Assembly (NCBI GenBank): GCA_013289785.1
Contig: JABCZE010000129.1
Coordinates: 1 to 5,527, forward strand
Source of the DNA: Vulcanimicrobiota bacterium
Lineage (GTDB): Bacteria; Vulcanimicrobiota; Vulcanimicrobiia; Vulcanimicrobiales; Vulcanimicrobiaceae
Direction: 5' to 3'
Length of the DNA stretch: 5,527 nt
The notes beneath the pieces are model-generated. The model saw only the letters and a program-made list of their open reading frames with translations, ran no database searches and had not been told where the DNA came from. Of the stretch, positions 1 to 5,527 are shown in pieces. The position numbers and the translations under genes were made by a program. The number at the start of each line of letters is the position of its first letter. Within the stretch, counting starts at the first letter, position 1.

Positions 1-177
1 TGCGCCGCGTTTCCAGCGCGTAACCATCGCCGCGTCGACGTCGAGAAGCCGGGCGACGGGATTGTTCCCGTAGGCGGCTACTAAACGCGCAAGCAGTGGG
101 CGAACGTCCGCGAGCGCCCGCGAGTCCTTTGGCGCGACGAAGGGATCGATCATCGGGCTCCAGCGACGAGCGGCCAT
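1..177 (-). CDS. Partial HTH (Xre-like) DNA-binding protein, N-terminal 59 codons
   Basis: This frame starts at ATG 175-177 and stays open for 59 codons to the window edge, so the C-terminus is missing. Residues about 37-58 look like a compact helix-turn-helix: a first helix around VARLL (41-45), a DVD turn (46-48) and a recognition helix ending in TRWKRG (53-58), matching the usual Xre/Cro shape 'ArLLgV...tVsRWkrG'. Residues 20-35 form another predicted amphipathic helix (ALADVRPLLARLVAAY). Such a short domain after a brief N-terminal tail occurs in small transcriptional regulators and in antitoxins of the Xre/MbcA/ParS type. The part that would decide between these lies outside the window. 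A sigma70-like promoter sits directly upstream and predicts a transcript starting at the ATG. A second ATG at codon 9 (151-153) has a GGAG four bases before it and is an alternative start. That this is a coding HTH frame is fairly likely; its exact role is unknown. Confidence 0.6.
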   Translation of the reverse strand, partial: MAARRWSPMIDPFVAPKDSRALADVRPLLARLVAAYGNNPVARLLDVDAAMVTRWKRGA

Positions 178-183
178 GCGTCT

Positions 184-213
184 ATTCTAAAGGCCTGACA
201 GAACGTTGGTCAA
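184..213 (-). promoter_or_regulatory. Sigma70-like promoter for the HTH gene, probably leaderless
   Basis: On the minus strand, TTGACC (208-213) is followed after 18 bases by TAGAAT (184-189). Each hexamer matches five of six consensus bases. Six bases separate the -10 box from A177, the first base of the ATG, so the expected transcription start falls on the start codon and the mRNA would be leaderless. No Shine-Dalgarno sequence precedes this ATG, which agrees with that reading. Leaderless messages are common in several high-GC lineages. Confidence 0.5.
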
Positions 214-230
214 CAACTTCCGTTGACTAA
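205..230. promoter_or_regulatory. Inverted repeat, candidate operator over the -35 box
   Basis: The 9-base arm TTGGTCAAC (206-214) pairs with GTTGACTAA (222-230) at 8 of 9 positions across a 7-base spacer. Bases 205-214 are themselves a small palindrome, GTTG-GT-CAAC. The left arm covers the -35 hexamer (208-213) of the minus-strand promoter, where a bound protein would block RNA polymerase. The adjacent HTH protein is the obvious candidate for autoregulation, which is an inference. The right arm also contains TTGACT (223-228), which could act as a -35 box for the plus-strand gene at 296, but I see no good -10 box behind it. Confidence 0.4.
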
Positions 231-295
231 AAATCCAGGATCTGAATCCGAGTGCTCCTAGGGGACGCCCGAAGCCTCCGAGAAGTTCGCCTCGT

Positions 296-799
296 ATGCA
301 GCGGAGTTTGGTCGTGGCGAGCGCAATCGCCCTGGCGTTTCTGCCGCCCGCCGTAACGCTCGGGGCGCCGACCGGGGCCGTTCGCGGCGGTCCCATTGTT
401 CAGCCGCCGCCACCGCGCGTTGTCGAGAGCCGTTCCGCCGGCCAGGATTTCAAAGTACCGCTCCACGTGGATTTCCGCCCAAAGTGGACCGAATCCGATA
501 TGGAGCCGAGGTTTTTGCCGTACCGCTGGCACGGACTGCAATATAATCCACAATACCTTTGGAATCAGCCTGCGTGGAATCAGAACGGCTGCTTTGCCAG
601 CAACCTTTTCGGGACTCCGTCGACTTTGCCGGGCGATGGTTCGGTACCGGGAATGACGATCGGCTCCCTCGTGGACGGTCACTCCAAGAATCTACTGTCC
701 TCGACGCACTCGTACGATCCGAATCTGCCGCCAGGCGGCGAGGGGGTCGTGACGTTGCAACCAACGTCGTGCGGGTCGGCGAACGTCATCAACTTCTGA
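296..799 (+). CDS. Small exported protein of unknown function (167 aa)
   Basis: I do not recognise this family. Residues 1-23 form a clear Sec-type signal peptide: basic start (MQR), hydrophobic core to about residue 20, and a plausible cleavage after LGA (23). The mature part opens with a proline-rich linker (PPPP at 37-40). It continues with a stretch rich in Trp, Tyr, Asn and Gln (residues about 64-97) and ends in a Gly/Ser/Pro-rich half. Two cysteines, C99 and C159, could form one disulfide in an extracytoplasmic location. The ATG at 296 is chosen because it begins the signal peptide; the only ribosome-binding hint is a weak GAGAAG ten bases upstream, and an in-frame TGA at 224-226 limits extension. 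The gene stands alone, converging on the secreted-protein gene at 816-1874 with a 16-base gap. It is probably a cell-envelope or secreted protein; nothing indicates catalysis. Confidence 0.72.
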   Translation: MQRSLVVASAIALAFLPPAVTLGAPTGAVRGGPIVQPPPPRVVESRSAGQDFKVPLHVDFRPKWTESDMEPRFLPYRWHGLQYNPQYLWNQPAWNQNGCFASNLFGTPSTLPGDGSVPGMTIGSLVDGHSKNLLSSTHSYDPNLPPGGEGVVTLQPTSCGSANVINF

Positions 800-815
800 A
801 ACCACAGCGCAGCAA

Positions 816-1874
816 TCACTTCGGACGGCATACCATCCCGGGCACGAGCTTGCCGTTTTCGCGCACTTGGACGTAGACGGGAGCCTGCGTAGCTAGCCAA
901 AGGGCGACTTGCGTCGTAGTGTTTGTGCGCGTATCGGGCCCCATCGCATCTGCGTCGTTCGGATTGGTATTTTCGTAGTCGTCAACGGCCCACTCGCTTG
1001 GAACCGCATCGTGCGCGGTCAGCACGCCGACGAACCTTTCGGTGTTCTGCGTGAAGTTCGAGCGGGTTGGGTAGGGCGAGACCAGCATCGTGGTCCGCAG
1101 ACCGCGGGCGTTACCCCATCGGATGGCTTGCTCGATAAACTTCCGATAGCCGGACCCGCTGCCACCGGCCAGAAAGAAGCTTGCCGGCGAGTCAAACGCG
1201 ATCGCGCCGCCGTATAGGGCTTCAAACCGGGAGAGTTTATAGAACGCGCTGTTGATGTCGTAATACTCGGCGTGCGTGGGCGGGAAGATCGGATCGTGCG
1301 GCTTCCACGGAAGATTCGGCGCGACGATCGGGGCCATCGAGGCGATGCCCACCGATCGGGCGGCCTGCACCCAGTTCTTCCACGCGCGCACGTTGTGCCG
1401 GTCGAATCGAATCTTCGAAGCCGGTTTGTATGGAACGTTTACGTTGGCGGCATTGGGATTGAGCCCGCTGTTGACGAATTGGTATTGATAGTATTGCGAG
1501 TAACGGTTGGCGGGAAGCGTGAAATAGTTCGCGCCGACCAGACCCAGCTCGGCCTCGCCGGGGCCGCTCCCGGCAAACACGCGCTCGATCGCGCTGAGGA
1601 TCGCATAGGGGTTCGAGGACGGGCTGTCCGCAATCGCCGCGGCGATCGCGGTCCCGTGCTCGTATAACCGTACGTGGCCGGTTGCAAGCAGCCCGACCGT
1701 GAAGTCACGCCGGACGAGCGTGTTAAATCCCGCCGTCCCGCCGACGGAAATGTATTGGCCCAAGTTCGAACAGGCCGAGGGCGTGGCTACGATCGCGGGC
1801 GTCCCGACACCGTTACACCTGATGATGCAAAGTGCTAAGATTACGCCAAGCGGCACTCGCAAACGTGTCGGCAC
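816..1874 (-). CDS. Secreted protein of about 350 aa, possibly a TIM-barrel-like hydrolase
   Basis: The protein begins with an export signal (basic TRLR, hydrophobic core at residues 8-19). C20 follows the core, but the preceding IIR does not make a good lipobox, so cleavage near residues 25-35 with soluble secretion seems more likely. The mature part alternates amphipathic helices with short strand-like segments, for example SMAPIVAP (179-186), AIAFDSP (224-230), TTMLVSPY (261-268) and SEWAVDDYENT (293-303). That rhythm resembles a (beta/alpha)8 barrel, with acidic residues D228, D298, D299 and E301 at strand ends, as in glycoside hydrolases. I cannot assign a family, so this is structural resemblance only. 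The start is GTG with a weak AGG (1881-1883) upstream; a second GTG at codon 7 is possible. It lies 7 bases downstream of the PAP2-like gene on the same strand and is probably co-transcribed with it. Confidence 0.8.
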   Translation of the reverse strand: MPTRLRVPLGVILALCIIRCNGVGTPAIVATPSACSNLGQYISVGGTAGFNTLVRRDFTVGLLATGHVRLYEHGTAIAAAIADSPSSNPYAILSAIERVFAGSGPGEAELGLVGANYFTLPANRYSQYYQYQFVNSGLNPNAANVNVPYKPASKIRFDRHNVRAWKNWVQAARSVGIASMAPIVAPNLPWKPHDPIFPPTHAEYYDINSAFYKLSRFEALYGGAIAFDSPASFFLAGGSGSGYRKFIEQAIRWGNARGLRTTMLVSPYPTRSNFTQNTERFVGVLTAHDAVPSEWAVDDYENTNPNDADAMGPDTRTNTTTQVALWLATQAPVYVQVRENGKLVPGMVCRPK

Positions 1875-1881
1875 ACTTAAC

Positions 1882-2544
1882 CTAGTGCGCTGAGAGTAGG
1901 CCTACGTGGAACAGTGAGAAGAAGAAGGCCGTCGTCGCAACGGCCAACGCGGCGCCCGCGAGGACCTGCATGACGGTGTGCGATTTGAGATAGACTCGCG
2001 CCCAGCAGACCATCGGAATCAATACCATGAACGGTAACGGCTGGCGCCCGTAGATCAACGTCAGTGCCGTGAGAGGAGCCGTGATCCCCAGCGCGTGCGT
2101 GCTGATCTTCCAGTAGCGCGTGATGTATTGCACGATCAGCGTCGAAACCAAGTATCCGAGCATTGCGGCAATCATAAGACGCGGAGCGTGCACCAGCCAG
2201 AGCGCGCCGGCCCCGAAGAGGTCGAAGACGACAAACGCGGTCAAGATCATCTCGCGCTCGGCGCGCACGGACATGTCGAGATCCGAGATGTAGTCGTTCG
2301 CGTAGAGCCAGAACACATAGAGCATCGGGCCCAGCGACGTGAAAAAGGTCGAGATAAAGAGCAAGCGCCAAAAGTCGAGCGTATCCTTGGCGCCGACGTG
2401 TGCCAGGATCAGGAACAGCGCTAGCGCGGTCAGGAATGGATTGAAAATGGTGGAGAGGATGCGCGCGAGGTCGCGCCAGACCCGTCGCTTTTTGATCGGA
2501 ACGATCGTGGAGACAGCTTCGGTTAGCCCCTCTGGTTCGGCCAC
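1882..2544 (-). CDS. PAP2-family-like integral membrane protein (putative lipid phosphatase)
   Basis: About six hydrophobic segments are visible (near residues 32-52, 57-80, 101-118, 122-141, 154-180 and 194-215), so it sits in the inner membrane. Three places match the PAP2 phosphatase signature in order. The first is an Arg pair in SVRAERE (R94, R97), standing for motif 1. The second is ISTHA (S148, H150), standing for the PSGH motif. The third is ARVYLKSH (R183, H189), fitting R-x5-H of motif 3. The last acidic residue of motif 3 is Q193 here. PAP2 enzymes remove phosphate from lipid phosphates such as undecaprenyl or phosphatidyl substrates, but the substrate here is unknown. Length (220 aa) suits the family. 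The start is GTG, six bases after GAAGAG on the minus strand. It is the first gene of a two-gene unit with the secreted protein at 816-1874. The degenerate motifs leave the possibility of a non-catalytic relative. Confidence 0.68.
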   Translation of the reverse strand: MAEPEGLTEAVSTIVPIKKRRVWRDLARILSTIFNPFLTALALFLILAHVGAKDTLDFWRLLFISTFFTSLGPMLYVFWLYANDYISDLDMSVRAEREMILTAFVVFDLFGAGALWLVHAPRLMIAAMLGYLVSTLIVQYITRYWKISTHALGITAPLTALTLIYGRQPLPFMVLIPMVCWARVYLKSHTVMQVLAGAALAVATTAFFFSLFHVGLLSAH

Positions 2545-2550
2545 CCGTGG

Positions 2551-2572
2551 CTCTTCGGCCGGGTGCGGCCGA
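2551..2572 (-). promoter_or_regulatory. Leader of the PAP2-like gene: short hairpin overlapping the RBS
   Basis: On the minus strand the ribosome-binding segment GAAGAG (2551-2556) lies six bases before the GTG start. A 7-base perfect stem, TCGGCCG and CGGCCGA with a 4-base loop (2555-2572), ends on the first bases of that segment. If it folds in the transcript it could limit ribosome access. No RNA family is recognised. Confidence 0.3.
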
Positions 2573-2653
2573 TTACTTCGCGGACCGCCTCGTGCAGGCA
2601 GCTTGGGGCCCGCGGTCGTAGAGAAGATGCCGCTATTGCCTATTTAAGGAAGA

Positions 2654-2659
2654 GAAGAG
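2654..2659 (+). promoter_or_regulatory. Ribosome binding site supporting the TTG start of secG
   Basis: GAAGAG lies four bases before TTG 2664-2666, and another purine run, AGGAAGAG (2647-2654), lies just upstream. No ATG or GTG is available in frame between the stop at 2619-2621 and this point. This purine-rich stretch is the main reason to start the gene at TTG and not at an internal GTG. Confidence 0.5.
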
Positions 2660-2663
2660 CCAC

Positions 2664-3041
2664 TTGAATCCCTTGTTTGTTCTGGCCGCGGCAACCGCCA
2701 AGGTTTTGCCATCGGCCGCCGCCACGCTGCCCGCCGGGATCGTGCCGCCCCCCAACGCGCCAATCGTGCCGCAAGTGCAGCCTAAGACGGCGATCGCCAT
2801 CCATGCCGGTTGGCTAACGCACGGCCTTGCGGGCATCTTCGTGCTGGCCGCGATCTCGCTGATTTTCTTGCTGGCGATCCAAACGACCAAACAGGAGGGC
2901 CTGACCGGCACCATCGGGGGCCGGGTCGAAAGCTCTTATCACGGGCGGCTCGGCGCCGAAGAGCAACTCAAGCGGCTAACCGGGTTTGTCGCCGTCGTCT
3001 TCGTCATTTCGGCCTTCGTGCTTTCGCTCACGGGTATTTAG
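2664..3041 (+). CDS. secG: Preprotein translocase subunit SecG, N-terminally extended
   Basis: SecG is a small two-span membrane protein that stimulates SecA-driven export through SecYEG. The C-terminal 80 residues have the family layout. A first membrane span (about 51-73) ends in LLAIQTTKQEGLTGTIGG (69-86), which fits the conserved 'Q..K..GL....GG' loop. A hydrophilic stretch with RLG follows, then KRLTG (103-107), standing for the conserved 'L.R.T', leads into the second span (about 107-123). The usual length is 70-90 residues; this frame has 125 because of about 43 extra N-terminal residues, a hydrophobic Ala-rich patch (4-21) followed by a Pro-rich linker (28-40). The start is TTG with a purine-rich binding site. 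Internal GTG codons at 2742, 2766 and 2775 could give a normal-length protein. It leads the unit with oppD, whose binding site overlaps its TAG. The assignment is strong for the core and the start is uncertain. Confidence 0.85.
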   Translation: MNPLFVLAAATAKVLPSAAATLPAGIVPPPNAPIVPQVQPKTAIAIHAGWLTHGLAGIFVLAAISLIFLLAIQTTKQEGLTGTIGGRVESSYHGRLGAEEQLKRLTGFVAVVFVISAFVLSLTGI

Positions 3042-3044
3042 GAG
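3040..3044 (+). promoter_or_regulatory. RBS of oppD overlapping the secG stop codon
   Basis: AGGAG at 3040-3044 shares its first two bases with the secG TAG (3039-3041) and lies three bases before the GTG start of oppD. This argues for one transcript and for re-initiation of ribosomes ending secG. Confidence 0.6.
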
Positions 3045-3047
3045 CGC

Positions 3048-4069
<1,022 letters not shown>

Positions 4070-4070
<1 letters not shown>

Positions 4071-5077
4071 TGACTAACGGCGCTCTGGTCGAAGCGAAGG
4101 ACATCTTCAAGTACTTTCCGATCTACGCCGGACTGACGTCGCGTCACGTCGCCGACGTCCGCGCCGTCGACGGCGTTAGCTTTACCATCCAGGAGGGCGA
4201 AACGCTCGGACTCGTCGGCGAGTCGGGTTCCGGCAAGACGACGGTCGGCCGTCTCTTGCTGCGCCTGCTGCCGGCAACCAAAGGCGAGATCGACTTCGAA
4301 AACCAGAACATTCTGACGATGAACCGGGGCGATATCCGCCGCCTGCGCCGCTCGGTGCAGATCATTTTCCAGGACCCCTTCGCTTCGTTGAATCCGCGCA
4401 TGTCGATCGGAGAAATCGTCGCGGAGCCGATCCGCATTCACGGGCTGGCGAAGGGAAAGGAAGTCGACGACCGCGTCCGCGAGCTGCTGGGCCTCGTCGG
4501 CCTGCAGCCGTATCACGCGAACCGGTATCCACACGAGTTCTCCGGGGGTCAGCGTCAACGCGTCGGGATCGCGCGCGCGCTTGCGGTTCAGCCACGCTTC
4601 ATCGTCTGCGACGAGCCCGTCTCGGCCTTGGACGTCTCCATTCAAGCGCAGGTCATCAATCTGCTCGAGGATCTGCAAGCCAAGTTCAAGCTTACATATC
4701 TCTTCATCGCTCACGATCTCTCGGTCGTCCGCCATATTTCGACTCGGGTCGCGGTCATGTACGTCGGCAAGATCGTCGAGCTCGCATATCGCGACGCGCT
4801 CTATGAAAGCCCGCTCCATCCCTACACGCAGGCGCTGCTCTCAGCGATTCCGATTCCGGATCCGGTCGTTGAGAAGCGGCGAAAGCGCGTCGTGCTAACC
4901 GGCGACATTCCCTCGCCCGTCAACCCCCCGCCGGGGTGTCGCTTTCACACGCGCTGCCCGATCGCGTTCGAGCGCTGCTCGGTCGAAGAGCCGCCGCTGC
5001 GCGAGTACGCGCCGGGGCATTTCGCCGCGTGCCATTGGGTCGAAGAGCACGGCGGCCAGGCGCCGGCCCTCGCCTAA
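4070..5077 (+). CDS. oppF: Oligopeptide/dipeptide ABC importer ATPase, OppF/DppF type
   Basis: This is the partner ATPase of OppD; the two form the heterodimer driving the importer. Motifs are complete: Walker A GESGSGKT (50-57), Q-loop Q101 in [11 protein letters not shown], signature FSGGQRQR (157-164), Walker B FIVCDEP (177-183, E182 catalytic), D-loop ALD (186-188) and switch H215. The N-terminus (KYFPI at 14-18, then AVDGVSF) and the FASLNPR wording are typical of OppF/DppF. The C-terminal domain again carries four cysteines, C290, C296, C303 and C321 (C-x5-C-x6-C-x17-C), suggesting an iron-sulfur site as in OppD. Length (335 aa) is normal. The ATG overlaps the oppD TGA as TGATG, so translation is probably coupled and the two subunits made in equal amounts. 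It ends the plus-strand unit ahead of a hairpin terminator. Confidence 0.94.
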
Positions 5078-5097
5078 AGACTCCATGAATTAAAGGC

Positions 5098-5128
5098 GGG
5101 CGACCGCTATTCGCGGCCGCCCGTTGTT
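5098..5128. terminator. Probable bidirectional terminator between oppF and the basic-repeat gene
   Basis: GGGCGACCGC (5098-5107) pairs with GCGGCCGCCC (5113-5122) at 9 of 10 positions around a 5-base loop (TATTC). On the plus strand the stem is followed by GTTGTT, a weak T-tract. On the minus strand it is followed by GCCTTTAATT. Placed between two convergent stop codons (5077 and 5150), it could end both transcripts. Confidence 0.65.
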
Positions 5129-5149
5129 GCTATCGTAAGTAGCTTTGCG

Positions 5150-5524
5150 CTATTTCTTGCGCCGCTTGCGCCGCCCGTTCTTGGCGACTTTGCGGGCCAC
5201 TTTGGCGCCCACGACCTTGCGGGCTACCTTGCGACGTACCACCTTGCGGGCAACTTTCTTGCGAACTGCCTTACGGGCGACTTTCCGGCGCACGGCCTTG
5301 CGGACTACCTTCCGGCGTACCGCTTTGCGGACCAACTTGCGACGGACTTTCTTGCGAACGGCCTTGCGGACGACCGCCTTCCGGACCAGCTTTCGAGCCA
5401 CTCTCTTGCGAACCGCCTTGCGAATTATCGCTCCGACGATCGCCTTTTTAACGGCGGCTTTACGACCGGTTTTCTTCCGACGCCTTACAGCTTTCTTAAC
5501 AGCTGCGGCGATGGCCGGCTCCAT
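5150..5524 (-). CDS. Histone H1-like highly basic repeat protein
   Basis: By my count, 61 of 124 residues are Lys (31) or Arg (30), with a single acidic residue (E2), so the protein must be strongly cationic. Most of the rest is Val and Ala. Residues about 35-113 form a degenerate repeat of four-residue blocks such as RKAV, RKKV, RRKV and ARKV, which should form a long helix or fold on binding nucleic acid. There is no signal peptide, so it probably acts in the cytoplasm on DNA or RNA. Comparable low-complexity basic proteins are the bacterial histone H1-like proteins (for example chlamydial Hc2 and Bordetella BpH2), which bind DNA without sequence preference; kinship is not shown, only similar composition. 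The ATG at 5522-5524 is three bases from the window edge and the upstream codon (GGC) is open, so the true start may lie outside. It converges on oppF across the hairpin at 5098-5122. Confidence 0.75.
   Translation of the reverse strand: MEPAIAAAVKKAVRRRKKTGRKAAVKKAIVGAIIRKAVRKRVARKLVRKAVVRKAVRKKVRRKLVRKAVRRKVVRKAVRRKVARKAVRKKVARKVVRRKVARKVVGAKVARKVAKNGRRKRRKK
5186..5422 (-). repeat. Degenerate codon-level repeat encoding RK-A/V-V blocks
   Basis: The coding sequence of residues 35-113 consists of imperfect 12-base units. Exact repeats are short, for example ACGGCCTTGCGGAC on the plus strand at 5292-5305 and again at 5358-5371 (66 bases, or 22 codons, apart). Synonymous codons vary between units, so the repeat is kept at the protein level and is not a recent DNA duplication. 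Confidence 0.6.
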
Positions 5525-5527
5525 GCC

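Noticed and set aside
83..90. Idea that the gene at 1-177 is a pseudogene because its upstream spacer is A/T-rich
   Set aside because: The frame is uninterrupted for 59 codons with a coherent HTH, and the A/T-rich part is explained by the promoter.
223..251. Possible plus-strand promoter for the gene at 296, using TTGACT at 223-228
   Set aside because: No -10-like hexamer lies at 16-18 bases (the bases there are ATCCGA), so only the -35 half can be seen.
227..682. Minus-strand frame of 151 codons opposite the exported protein
   Set aside because: The plus-strand frame has a clean signal peptide. The minus frame has only basic low-information sequence and would run into the inverted repeat and promoter region.
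1272..1667. Plus-strand frame of 131 codons opposite the secreted protein
   Set aside because: The product is Arg/Gly/Val-rich with no domain, and it overlaps fully with a minus-strand gene that has a signal peptide and structured sequence.
1877..2371. Minus-strand frame of 164 codons overlapping the PAP2-like gene
   Set aside because: It is out of frame with the gene showing membrane spans and PAP2-like motifs. The translation is Arg/His/Asp-rich and low in membrane character.
2603..2646. Possible secG promoter (TTGGGG with TATTTA)
   Set aside because: The two elements are 32 bases apart, and neither has a suitable partner at normal spacing.
5186..5422. Repeats that might suggest a CRISPR array or satellite DNA
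   Set aside because: The repeats are in frame, degenerate, lack unique spacers and encode a continuous basic protein.

Overview
The window is GC-rich bacterial DNA, densely coding on both strands, with GTG and TTG starts alongside ATG. It carries a SecG-like protein, a complete pair of peptide-transporter ATPases, two uncharacterised exported proteins, a PAP2-like membrane protein, a very basic histone-like repeat protein and the start of a helix-turn-helix (HTH) gene. I see no rRNA, tRNA, CRISPR array or insertion sequence. Base composition, start-codon use and the mix of families would fit a poorly characterised environmental lineage, for instance Candidatus Eremiobacterota (WPS-2) or another terrabacterial group. 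That placement is a guess from general resemblance and not a result.

Layout. Bases 1-177 (-) hold the 5' part of a small HTH protein, read out of the window. Its promoter (208-213 and 184-189) appears to start transcription at the ATG itself, and the -35 box lies in an inverted repeat (205-230). Bases 296-799 (+) encode a small exported protein of unknown role. Converging on it across a 16-base gap is a two-gene minus-strand unit: a PAP2-family-like membrane protein (1882-2544) followed 7 bases later by a secreted protein of about 350 residues (816-1874). A 119-base divergent spacer separates this unit from a plus-strand unit, secG (2664-3041), oppD (3048-4070) and oppF (4070-5077). That unit is tightly packed: the secG stop lies inside the oppD ribosome binding site, and the oppD stop overlaps the oppF start as TGATG. 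A hairpin at 5098-5122 then separates oppF from the convergent, highly basic repeat gene (5150-5524), which may begin at or beyond the window edge.

How the genes work together. OppD and OppF should form the cytoplasmic ATPase heterodimer of an oligopeptide or dipeptide (or nickel-type) ABC importer. The two permeases and the substrate-binding protein are not here and must be encoded elsewhere. SecG assists protein export through SecYEG, so the plus-strand operon combines two membrane-transport functions that are not functionally linked in any obvious way. No stretch longer than 300 bases lacks a gene. The spacers are 178-295 (promoter and inverted repeat), 800-815, 1875-1881, 2545-2663 (divergent leader with matched ribosome-binding segments and a hairpin), 3042-3047 and 5078-5149 (terminator). 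The least conventional content is the HTH gene with its putative leaderless promoter and operator, the repeat protein that is about 49% Lys+Arg, and the N-terminally extended SecG. I found no convincing entirely new multi-gene system.
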